Source of the DNA: Methyloceanibacter stevinii
GTDB lineage: Bacteria; Pseudomonadota; Alphaproteobacteria; Rhizobiales; Methyloligellaceae
Reading direction: 5' to 3'
Length of the DNA: 64,000 nucleotides
Assembly: GCF_001723355.1 (NCBI RefSeq)
Contig: NZ_LPWE01000012.1
Coordinates: 466,070 to 530,069 of the forward strand
Below, one piece after another: positions 57,181 to 63,925 of the stretch. The number at the start of each line of letters is the position of its first letter. Positions within the stretch are counted from its first letter, which is position 1. A program made the position numbers and the translations under genes. The notes beneath the pieces are model-generated. The model did not search any database. It had not been told where the DNA came from and saw only the letters and a list, made by a program, of their open reading frames with translations.

Positions 57181-58016
57181 TTTGGAAGCAACCTGCCGAT
57201 TGCATGCATGATCTCACGAAAGAATCTACGCTCACCTTTCGTATGATGATCTATATCTAGGTTGACCTTTTTTTCATGACTGGTTGAGCTGTATCTCGAC
57301 CCGTCCTCAGCTTCTGCCGCCAGTTCTCCAGCCCCGCGCTCGACATAGTCAACTATGCCCCCCACGCGTTCAGCCTCTATTTTTAGCGTTGTATCACTTT
57401 CGAGCTTCGCCGAAACGTTGGCTACGTTCACCTTGTCGCGCAAAGCCCGAAGTTCTTTTTGGAAATCGTCAACATCGTCGAACATGTTCGGCGCGGCGAC
57501 GTCGAAGCTTAGCCACACGATCTGATTGCCATGCTCTTCCGCGAACTGCCAGAACGAGCCAGCCGAAACCAAAGGAAATGCCTGCGTCTGAAAGGGAGCC
57601 CCTTCCTCGTGGTTCATTTCTCGGACGAGAGATTCCAGTAGCGCCTTCGGCTTTCCCAGATCTGCATTGTACTCCATAGAGATCAGTTGACTGTCGTTCT
57701 GGGTGTCCACGATCGTGAAGATCGCCTGCCAGGACATATGCTCTGTCGGCTCCAATCCCTCGTCCGGAGGAGTACGCTCATACTGGCGCATCTCACGTGC
57801 GATCCAACCGAACATGAGATGAGGATGGTCCTCACTGCCAATACGAGTCTCAGGCTTGAATACGAATTTCGAGCGGTAGTGAATAAATTCATGCTTTTGA
57901 CTGAAGAATAGTCGGAGCCAGTCCTGTCGCGTAAGCGGGGATCCATCCGGCGCCCGCTTCACAAAAAAGTCTGCCTCTTTCGCCTTTAAGGACAGGCGAA
58001 AAAGATAGAACTCCAT
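57177..58016 (-). CDS. Unrecognised soluble protein in the GTA insert
   Basis: A 279-residue protein without signal peptide or membrane helix. The N-terminus (MEFYLFRLSLKAKEADFF) looks like a compact beta/alpha domain, the middle is rich in Trp, Phe and acidic residues, about 185-220 has helical, coiled-coil-like character (FQKELRALRDKV), and the C-terminus ends in a basic helix. A strong ribosome site GGGGGGAG precedes the ATG. Base use is AT-richer than the flanking GTA genes. It is the first gene of a two-gene operon with the membrane protein. I do not recognise the family and assign no function. Confidence 0.74.
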   Translation of the reverse strand: MEFYLFRLSLKAKEADFFVKRAPDGSPLTRQDWLRLFFSQKHEFIHYRSKFVFKPETRIGSEDHPHLMFGWIAREMRQYERTPPDEGLEPTEHMSWQAIFTIVDTQNDSQLISMEYNADLGKPKALLESLVREMNHEEGAPFQTQAFPLVSAGSFWQFAEEHGNQIVWLSFDVAAPNMFDDVDDFQKELRALRDKVNVANVSAKLESDTTLKIEAERVGGIVDYVERGAGELAAEAEDGSRYSSTSHEKKVNLDIDHHTKGERRFFREIMHAIGRLLPK

Positions 58017-58051
58017 GTCTCCCCCCGAACTTCATTGCTCCATCTGGATCG

Positions 58052-58080
58052 GTTGTATTGGATATTCTACTCAATCACAA
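58052..58080 (-). promoter_or_regulatory. Possible promoter of the insert operon
   Basis: On the minus strand TTGTGA (58080-58075) and TACAAC (58057-58052) are separated by 17 bases, each matching four of six bases of the sigma-70 boxes. It lies about 35 bases before the ATG at 58016 in an AT-rich stretch. Weak on its own, but it would let the insert be expressed apart from the GTA genes. Confidence 0.35.
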
Positions 58081-58143
58081 CTTGGGATCGGCGAGCATAA
58101 GGTGATGGCGCAGGACCGCATCCAGCCGTCGCGGCAGAGCATC

Positions 58144-59034
58144 TCACCGCACGCGTCCTCCATCATTCTTGTCGCTGCGGCTGACCACGCGGAGCATGAA
58201 GTCGTTGCCGGGCACGTGGGGGAAGCCGCGGAAGTTGGCCGTGTTCGAAAACTTGGCCCGGCAGGTGCCGAATTGCTTGTCGCAGCCGGCCTGCACTATG
58301 AACCCGTCCCCGGCCGCGATCGCCTCGGACGCCGCCTGCCAGAGCTCGATGGTTACGCCGCTCGAGGCCTTGGCGTGCAGCTTCACTTCGCTCGTGCACC
58401 CGTCATTCGCGCCGGACGTCCAAATCAGCAGCCCGCGCGTGAACCAGTTGGAGGCATAGCCGTTGAGACCCGACGCCGTGAAGCGCCGGGGCGAGGCCTC
58501 GAGGCTCGCCACCCGTGCCGTCCGCCGAAAACGCCGCCTGGTCCAGATCGATCTTGCACGCGCGTCTCCGAGATCCGCATCGCAACCATATTGGATGATG
58601 CGGCCCTTGGGCTGCTGCAGCGCGTGGGCGAGCCCGCGCACCTCGCAGCGGAAATGATGCGCCCCGCGCGACACCTCCCCGAGATTGCCTCCGCGCATGA
58701 GCACACGCTGGTCCGGGTCGGCCCAGTTCACGCGATAGATCTCGATCGCCGCATTGTCGAACAGGCCGGCCGCGAGGTCCGCCTCGTTCAGCCGGTCGGA
58801 CTTCAGGGCGCCGTCCACGTCGAGCGTGTCCACGTTGAGCCCCACGGCGCTCGCGATCTCCGAGCCGGTGAAGCCGCTCGCGGCCTCGTACAAGGTTCCG
58901 CCGAAATCGAGATCGCGGTCGTGATCGGTGAAGCCGAACGAGACGGAGTCATTGCGCGTGATGCGCCAGCACCAGCACAGCGTCGTGGCGCCGCTGTCGA
59001 GATGGTCCTGAAGCGCGGACGAGATCGCCCTCAT
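58144..59034 (-). CDS. GTA gp13-type tail hub protein (DUF2163)
   Basis: A 296-residue protein with the DUF2163 start RAISSALQDHLDSGATTLCWCWRI, FTDHDRDLDFGG, and C-terminal CDKQFGTCRAKFSNTANFRGFPHVPGND with conserved Cys. In RcGTA this is a hub protein at the tail tip that carries an Fe-S or zinc Cys set. Around residues 150-172 the frame departs from the family: adding a base near 58558 and removing one from CCC at 58513-58515 restores DARCKIDLDQAAFSADGTVASL, including a conserved Cys. It overlaps gp12 by four bases. Confidence 0.85.
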   Translation of the reverse strand: MRAISSALQDHLDSGATTLCWCWRITRNDSVSFGFTDHDRDLDFGGTLYEAASGFTGSEIASAVGLNVDTLDVDGALKSDRLNEADLAAGLFDNAAIEIYRVNWADPDQRVLMRGGNLGEVSRGAHHFRCEVRGLAHALQQPKGRIIQYGCDADLGDARARSIWTRRRFRRTARVASLEASPRRFTASGLNGYASNWFTRGLLIWTSGANDGCTSEVKLHAKASSGVTIELWQAASEAIAAGDGFIVQAGCDKQFGTCRAKFSNTANFRGFPHVPGNDFMLRVVSRSDKNDGGRVR

Positions 59035-59666
59035 AGGCGCACCTCCACAATCGGAATTTGCGGGATCGAGCCCGCCTCGAAATCGCTGAGGTCGATCTCG
59101 AGCCGGTCCGTGTCGAAGCGCACAGGCACGTCAAATTCGAAGCCCGCCGTGACGGGCGCGTCCGCGGGCGGCACCGCGCCGGGCAGGAACGTCACGAGCC
59201 CGGTATTGGTACCGAGCGCGTAAGTCTCGGCGTCCTGCACGACGCCATCGACCGCGACGGACACGGTGCCCGCGACCGGAAGCGCGATGGTGCGCGCCCA
59301 CGGCGCATAGGCGGCGCCATAGGTCTTGGCGAGCTGGAACGCGGACGTCGCGCCGTCCCCTAAGCCAATCGCCTGGTCGGTTGCGGCGGGTGCTTCGGAG
59401 GGCGCGCAGGACTTGTAGTCGCTCCAGTCCTTCCAGCAGAAGGCATGCAGCCGCCCGCGCCGCTCCTCGAAAAAGGCGAGCACGGCGTGCAGATCGTCAA
59501 GGCTCTTGATGCCGTAGCCCGCATCGTAGCGGCGCTTGGAATCGGCCCAGCGGCTGTTGCGCTCCTCGTAGCCGGAGCCGAGCACCACGATCTCGGTGCG
59601 CCGTTCCGGCCCGCCCCGGCTGCCGCGTGCCACACGCGTCGGAAAGCGCACATCGTGAAAGGCCAT
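59031..59666 (-). CDS. GTA gp12-type distal tail protein (DUF2460)
   Basis: A 211-residue protein of the DUF2460/TIGR02217 family: AFHDVRFPTRVARGSRGGPER, VVLGSGYEERNSRWADSKRRYD, FFEERRGRLHAFCWKDWSDYKS and C-terminal VPVRFDTDRLEIDLSDFEAGSIPQIPIVEVR (parts given). It forms the distal tail ring. Start 59666 follows GGAG. It overlaps gp13 by four bases (ATGA). Confidence 0.92.
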   Translation of the reverse strand: MAFHDVRFPTRVARGSRGGPERRTEIVVLGSGYEERNSRWADSKRRYDAGYGIKSLDDLHAVLAFFEERRGRLHAFCWKDWSDYKSCAPSEAPAATDQAIGLGDGATSAFQLAKTYGAAYAPWARTIALPVAGTVSVAVDGVVQDAETYALGTNTGLVTFLPGAVPPADAPVTAGFEFDVPVRFDTDRLEIDLSDFEAGSIPQIPIVEVRL

Positions 59667-59700
59667 TCGTCCGTACTCCACCTAAATACGTCAGTTCAGT

Positions 59701-59784
59701 CATGGCCGGGCTTGACCCGGCCATCCAAAATTTAGGAGTGCCGCACGGCTGTATGCGTGGATGCCCGGCTCTTCGGCCGGGCAT
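59701..59784. repeat. Pair of extragenic palindromes (BIME-like unit B)
   Basis: ATGGCCGGG...CCCGGCCAT (59702-59723) and ATGCCCGGC...GCCGGGCAT (59761-59784), about 37 bases apart, between gp11 and gp12. It is the inverse layout of unit A at 56081-56162. Confidence 0.8.
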
Positions 59785-59816
59785 GACGAGGAGAGAGAAG
59801 GCGGCGACGCCGCGCG

Positions 59817-60383
59817 TTACAAATTCCGTTGCCCGCGGCCGACCGTGCGCGAGAGCATGGCCGCGATCTGCCCTTCGGAGCGGCGGAAGCTCTCGGCGTC
59901 CGGCGTGGTCACGTTGAAGGTCACGTTCACCGCGCGCGCTGCTCCGTCCGCCTGCACGCCGAGCCGGCCGTCTTTTCCGCGCGCGAGCGGCAGCACCGCC
60001 TCCGGCCCCGCCTCGCCTGCAAGCCCGTGCGGCGCCCCGTGCCCCAGCGGAAACGTCATCGGAGACGAAATCACGCCGCCCTTCGCGAACGGTACGGGCA
60101 AGGTGCTGCCGAGCCCAGCACCCGTGACGAGCCCCGACAGCGCATCGCCGAACGTCCGGCTGATGGGCGCGAGCGCGGCCTCCAGCGTGTTCTGCGACAG
60201 CGACAGGGCGAGAGAGCGCACCACGTCCGAGAGCTCGCGGCCCTTGAGTGTCGCGTCCGTGAAGGCGCCCGTCAGATTGCCGGCGAAGCTTGCGCTCAGC
60301 CGGCTGGCGTCCGCGAGCGCGGCGCGCAACGGCGCGATGTCGCCGCCAATGACGACGTAAAGCCCGTCGCGGTCATCCGGCAT
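59817..60383 (-). CDS. GTA gp11-type tail tape measure protein
   Basis: A 188-residue short tape-measure protein, as in GTAs with short tails. Residues about 20-65 are helical (LADASRLSASFAGNLTGAFTDATLKG), then FAKGGVISSPMTFPLGHG, GLAGEAGPEAVLPLARGKDGRLGVQ, the motif shared by phage tape-measure C-termini. Start 60383 follows GGAG; it overlaps the preceding small gene by 11 bases. Confidence 0.86.
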   Translation of the reverse strand: MPDDRDGLYVVIGGDIAPLRAALADASRLSASFAGNLTGAFTDATLKGRELSDVVRSLALSLSQNTLEAALAPISRTFGDALSGLVTGAGLGSTLPVPFAKGGVISSPMTFPLGHGAPHGLAGEAGPEAVLPLARGKDGRLGVQADGAARAVNVTFNVTTPDAESFRRSEGQIAAMLSRTVGRGQRNL

Positions 60384-60555
60384 GCTGTGCTCCATCGGGA
60401 TAGCGTTTCATCAGCTCGGCAAGGTCGCCGCGCGTGGGTGGCGTCGCCGCTTTACGTGTGCCGAACGCGCCGCGCAAGGCCGCGTCCAGCTCGCGCGGAG
60501 TCATGGCCCAGAAGTCGCCGGGGCGGAGGCGCAAGATCCCGAGCCCGGCCTCCAT
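60373..60555 (-). CDS. GTA tail assembly chaperone-like protein (rcc01693-like)
   Basis: A 60-residue protein with LRLRPGDFWAMTPRELDAAL, the pattern of the small gene between gp10 and gp11 of RcGTA-type clusters (phage tail assembly chaperone). It overlaps the tape-measure gene by 11 bases. The exact start is uncertain. Confidence 0.8.
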   Translation of the reverse strand: MEAGLGILRLRPGDFWAMTPRELDAALRGAFGTRKAATPPTRGDLAELMKRYPDGAQHAG

Positions 60556-60587
60556 GGCGGGTGCCCAAGGAAACGGTTCGCGATGTG

Positions 60588-60959
60588 CTACGCCGCCTCT
60601 ATGTCCAAAGGGCCAGTTGGCTCCATGTGCTCGGGCAGGCTGCCGTCCCGCGCCGCCGTGAACGTCGCCGCCAGCAGCCGCGCGACGATGTCGACGAATC
60701 CAGCAGCGCCGCCCGGCGCGCGCATGGCGCCGACGGCTTCGTCACCAATCTCGTAGCCCGCGCCGCGCAGGCCAGCGCCGATCATCCGGATCGCATCGGC
60801 CGCCGCGATGCGCCCCGCTTCGAAGCGCTCGGCCACGGCCAGCATGTCGTCCTCGCCGAACGCGTGCTCCAGCTCCGCCAGCGCGCCGAGCGTCAGGCAC
60901 AGCCGGTAGGTCTTGCCGTCGAGGACCGCTTCGATCTCGCCGCGATGTGTGTTGACCAT
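60588..60959 (-). CDS. GTA gp10-type protein (GTA tail chaperone family)
   Basis: A 123-residue protein: HRGEIEAVLDGKTYRLCLTLGALAELEHAFG is typical of the GTA gp10 family (DUF3356), followed by a helical region (MLAVAERFEAGRIAAADAIRMIGAGLRGAG). It probably acts with the downstream small gene as the paired tail chaperone. AGGGGA precedes the ATG, 9 bases after the major tail protein stop. Confidence 0.85.
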   Translation of the reverse strand: MVNTHRGEIEAVLDGKTYRLCLTLGALAELEHAFGEDDMLAVAERFEAGRIAAADAIRMIGAGLRGAGYEIGDEAVGAMRAPGGAAGFVDIVARLLAATFTAARDGSLPEHMEPTGPLDIEAA

Positions 60960-60968
60960 GCCCGTCCC

Positions 60969-61382
60969 CTACGCCGCGGTGAAGGCGAGCGCGCCGGCGG
61001 ATTCGAGGCCGAGCTCGAAGCTCACCTCGCCGTCGTGGCGTCCGCCATATTCCAGAGTCACGATCTGGAACGGGCCTGCGATCGTGCCGAAATCGGGCAC
61101 GATCACCTGCCAGTCGCGCACCGTACCGTCGAAGAAGTATTGCCGCAGCGTCTCGTCCGAGGCGGCGTCCTTGAAAATGCCGCTGCCGCTGAGCCGCGCA
61201 GTCTTGAGGCCGGCGCCCGCCAGAAGTTCGCGCCAGCGCCCGGCGCTCTCCTGATCGGTGGCGTCCACCGTGGCAGCGTTGAACGCGAGCGATCGCGCCC
61301 GCAAACCGCCCACGGTGACGAACGTGCCGCCGCCGTCTGAGTCCACTTTCAATAAGAGATCCTTGCCCTTCTGCGCCGTCAT
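60969..61382 (-). CDS. GTA gp9-type major tail protein (TP901-1 family)
   Basis: A 137-residue tail tube protein: TAQKGKDLLLKVDSDGGGTFVTVGGLRARSLAFNA at the N-terminus (first part), DATDQESAGRWRELLAGAG, and a C-terminal beta strand set. Size and motifs match the major tail protein that stacks to form the tube. Start 61382 follows CGAGGA; 61409 is less likely. Confidence 0.9.
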   Translation of the reverse strand: MTAQKGKDLLLKVDSDGGGTFVTVGGLRARSLAFNAATVDATDQESAGRWRELLAGAGLKTARLSGSGIFKDAASDETLRQYFFDGTVRDWQVIVPDFGTIAGPFQIVTLEYGGRHDGEVSFELGLESAGALAFTAA

Positions 61383-61468
61383 GGTTGTTCCTCGCGTTGA
61401 GACAAACAAAAAGAGCGGCCCCGAAGGACCGCTCTCGAAAAACGTCGTTTACTGAATGAGTGCCGGCG

Positions 61469-61932
61469 CTAGCCTGCTATGCGCGCCTCGACCATTTTGC
61501 GCAGGATCACCCGATCGCGGGTGGAGACGCCGATAAGCTCGGCCACGCGCCAGACGAGATTGGACTCGAACTCGTCCACGACGCCGTCCGCCATGACCAC
61601 TTCCCACAGCATCTCGACGATGCGCTTGCGCCCGTCCTGATCGAGCTCGCGGCACAGCACCTTGGTGAAGCGATAGAGATCCACCGCATCGCGCTCTTCC
61701 GCACTTGCTTCCTGGAACAGCCGCTTGAGCTCGTCGGGCGACAGGTCGAAGCTCCGCTGGAGCAGCGCCTTCACCTTCTGCTTTTCATTGCTGTCGAACT
61801 TGCCGTCGATGCTGCCGGCGTTGATCAGCAGCGCGGCCGAGGCGATGCGCAGCTCCTCCTCGTGGAGGCCTTGAGTTGCGTCTCCTCGTCGACGCCCTCG
61901 ACGAAATTCACCAGCTTGGTCCAAAGCGACAT
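61469..61932 (-). CDS. TerB family protein inside the GTA cluster; frameshifted
   Basis: From ATG 61932 the frame reads MSLWTKLVNFVEGVDEETQLKA and is then lost; adding one base at GG (61867-61868) continues as LHEEELRIASAALLINAGSIDGKF for 155 codons. The body is an all-helical TerB domain with the paired acidic motifs (DGKFDSNEKQKVKALL and DGVVDEFESNLVWRVAELIGV) that bind metal in TerB. TerB is linked to tellurite and stress resistance. It is not part of the canonical GTA set and sits between the tail terminator and the major tail protein on the same strand. Confidence 0.78.
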
Positions 61933-61997
61933 ACAGATCCCTTCCGGCCAGATCCTTTTCAGCCCCCTACCGGGGCGCGTTCCGTTCCCGCACACCC

Positions 61998-62480
61998 CTA
62001 TAAAACAACGATGGCCGGGACAAGCCCGGCCATTTCGGAAATCGTCAGTTTGTGAAGCTTACGCCGCGGCTGCTGCTGCGGCTCCGTCACCGCGCGGTAG
62101 CGCACGATGCCGTGCATGGTCTCGCCGTCGGGATCGATCCGCGCCTCGGCGAATTCGTGGCGCAGATTGACCAGATAGTGGTCGTCGAGGCTGAGCGGCT
62201 GATCGTGCAGCAGCGCCCTCACCGCCTCCATGATCTCTTGGACTTCTTCGGCGCTGTCCGCGCGGGTCCAGACATGGAGCGTCAGATCGTGCTCGGTGCC
62301 GGGCTCCGTTCCGGTGCTCCAGTCCAGGGTCACGGTCTGACCGAGCGTGATGTAGGGCAGCGCCTGACCCTGCGGGGCCTTGCTGTAGATTCGGTCTCCG
62401 CCGAGCCGGTCCGTCAGTGCGGTCGCGTTCGAAAGCGTCTGATAGATGCTGCGTTGGAGATCCCAACTCGCGGCTGCCAT
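61998..62480 (-). CDS. GTA gp8-type tail terminator (DUF3168), 3' end frameshifted
   Basis: A DUF3168 protein: ASWDLQRSIYQTLSNATALTDRLGG, YITLGQTVTLDWSTGTEPGTEHDLTLHVW and DGETMHGIVRYRAVTE. As written it runs on through a palindrome (its last residues EMAGLVPAIVVL are encoded by the repeat at 62011-62033). Adding one base at 62081-62082 gives TEAAAAAAA and a stop at 62059, for 141 codons, the expected length. Start 62480 follows GGAGGAC. Confidence 0.85.
   Translation of the reverse strand: MAAASWDLQRSIYQTLSNATALTDRLGGDRIYSKAPQGQALPYITLGQTVTLDWSTGTEPGTEHDLTLHVWTRADSAEEVQEIMEAVRALLHDQPLSLDDHYLVNLRHEFAEARIDPDGETMHGIVRYRAVTEPQQQPRRKLHKLTISEMAGLVPAIVVL
62011..62033. repeat. Extragenic palindrome
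   Basis: ATGGCCGGG (62011-62019) pairs with CCCGGCCAT (62025-62033). It lies just past the corrected end of the tail terminator gene and may act as a transcript-end hairpin. Confidence 0.75.
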
Positions 62481-62544
62481 GCTGTCCTCCACCAAATCGT
62501 TGACGGGCATTTAGGGACGCCGGCGCCCAATGCAATGGGATGCC

Positions 62545-62893
62545 TCAGTGCTTGGCCCAACGCGCCCGTAGAGTATTTGTGAGTTCTTGCTTAACGCGGG
62601 GTAAACGCGCGCGGAAAACCGGCCAAAGAAAAGGCCTTGCGCGCATTTTCCGCGTCCCGAATTCCAGGAACCGCGCGGCCCTATGCCGCGTCCCGATGGC
62701 GAAGAGCGCCCGGTCGCCGGTGCTCTCGTCGACCGTCTCGAGCGTTCCGCCAAGACGGCCGGGCGCGCCCGCGCCGCCTCGGCTGAATAGCCACCGCCTG
62801 GCCTGCCAGGGTCTCTCGAACCTCTCTTTCGAGCCCCCTCGCCGCCAAGCGCCGGCGCAGCGCTTCGAGGCCTTTGACGCTCACGGCAATCAC
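62545..62893 (-). CDS. HK97 gp10-like head-tail joining protein; two frameshifts
   Basis: Three frames join into one gene. One base restored near 62783 (VAIQAEAARARPAVLAE) and one at TT 62745-62746 (AETLETVDESTGDRALFAIG) gives 117 codons ending at 62545. The C-terminus FLEFGTRKMRARPFLWPVFR is the hallmark of the HK97 gp10 family, which joins head completion proteins to the tail. The GTG start at 62893 overlaps the head closure stop by four bases (GTGA). Confidence 0.8.
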
Positions 62894-63213
62894 AGGTCGC
62901 GCTCCTCGCACAGACAGCGCAGCCAACGGCGCCGCTCACCCACATCCACGGCGGTCAGGATTTCGAAGACACGTGTGCCGAAAACAAAGCGCATGGCAGG
63001 CCGGACGCCGTCCCGGTAGCGCAACACGATCTCATAAGCTCGCTTGCCCGCAAGCCGCCCGGCCTCGATCCCTTCGGAGCCGCCCACGGGCGTCGCTTGC
63101 GCCCAGACCTCGGCCACATCGGCCCAGCTCGTCGTGGCGCCGCCCGCCCCGTCGCTGACACGCTGCACCTCCTGCAGCGTCAGACGGTGGCGGAGATCGC
63201 TTGGGGACGTCAT
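62890..63213 (-). CDS. GTA head closure / head-tail adaptor protein (SPP1 gp16-like)
   Basis: A 107-residue protein: SDLRHRLTLQEVQRVSDGAGG, TTSWADVAEVWAQATPV, RAYEIVLRYRDGV, matching the TIGR01563 head-tail adaptor family. It acts as the stopper between portal and tail. It begins inside the stop of the connector gene (ATGA at 63210-63213). A much longer frame reaching 63990 is rejected because it reads the connector gene out of frame. Confidence 0.88.
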   Translation of the reverse strand: MTSPSDLRHRLTLQEVQRVSDGAGGATTSWADVAEVWAQATPVGGSEGIEAGRLAGKRAYEIVLRYRDGVRPAMRFVFGTRVFEILTAVDVGERRRWLRCLCEERDL

Positions 63214-63785
63214 AGGCGCACCCGGCGATAGGGCTGCAGCAACCCGGCTGCGATGGCCGGGACGCCTTGCGGGCCCGGGCCCAGTTCCACCGGCTCGCGC
63301 CGCTCGAACCAATGGGCCACGAGCAAGAGAAGCGCCTGGCGGATGGGCTGCGGGACATCGGCTGCCGCATCGCCGAAGCCCGCGACAAACGAGACCTCGA
63401 ACCCGTTGAAGGGCCGCAAGCCCGCCGACGGCACCAGCGCGGTCAGCACAACACGGGCGGGATCGGACAGCACATCGATGTCGTAGCTTCCCGCATCGAC
63501 CGTGGACATGCCTCCCTCGCCGCCATGCAGGTTCACCGCGCTCACCGCCTGCACGGGGCCGAGCGGCAGAGCCACGCAGCCACGCTGCGGCACCGCATCG
63601 AGGAAGTGCGACCAGCTCTGCGTGATGAGCGCGAGGCCGAGCGAGCGCTCGACAAGCATCCGCGCTGCCACGATGAGCGAGGAGATTAGCGTGTCCTCGT
63701 CGTCCGTATCGATGCGCAAATGCGCCTTGGCCTCGGCCAGGCTGATCGGTTCGGCGGCGGGCGCCGCCGTCAACACATGCACCAT
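63210..63785 (-). CDS. GTA gp6-type head-tail connector protein
   Basis: A 191-residue connector: PISLAEAKAHLRIDTDDEDTLISSLIVAARMLVERSLG is the phage gp6-like/TIGR02215 start (parts given), then PLGPVQAVSAVNLHGGEG and C-terminal VSFVAGFGDAAADVPQPIRQALLLLVAHWFERREPV. It binds the portal ring. Start 63785 follows AAGGACAT. It is the rightmost GTA gene in the window; the capsid, protease, portal and terminase genes should lie beyond. Confidence 0.9.
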   Translation of the reverse strand: MVHVLTAAPAAEPISLAEAKAHLRIDTDDEDTLISSLIVAARMLVERSLGLALITQSWSHFLDAVPQRGCVALPLGPVQAVSAVNLHGGEGGMSTVDAGSYDIDVLSDPARVVLTALVPSAGLRPFNGFEVSFVAGFGDAAADVPQPIRQALLLLVAHWFERREPVELGPGPQGVPAIAAGLLQPYRRVRL

Positions 63786-63808
63786 GAGATGTCCTTCGAG
63801 AAAACGCG

Positions 63809-63925
63809 CGCTCAAGTAGCGCGGAGCGCGATAGCGCAAACAAACGAGCCCTCAAGTAGCCGCTAGGCGCTGGGCAAAGAAACAAGCGCTCAAGTAGCGC
63901 GAAGCGCGGTAGCGCAAAGAAGAAG
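63809..63925. repeat. Three tandem copies of a ~39-bp unit upstream of the connector gene
   Basis: CTCAAGTAGC begins at 63811, 63851 and 63889 (spacing 40 and 38), each followed by GCGC-type sequence and a CAAA tract. Copies 1 and 3 are nearly identical; copy 2 is more diverged. Each unit contains inverted GCGCT/AGCGC elements able to fold. The rest to 64000 is GC-rich with no gene seen. Confidence 0.75.

Noticed and set aside
56081..59784. Regularly palindromic repeats as a CRISPR array
   Set aside because: Only paired palindromes far apart, with no regular spacers and no cas genes; they are extragenic palindromic repeats.
59829..61340. Plus-strand open frame of 503 codons opposite the GTA tail genes
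   Set aside because: Antisense to several recognised tail genes and Arg-rich throughout.
59817..63785. GTA genes as decayed pseudogenes
   Set aside because: Single-base corrections restore full conserved sequence in every case, and the other genes are intact; old decay would leave substitutions and larger deletions too.
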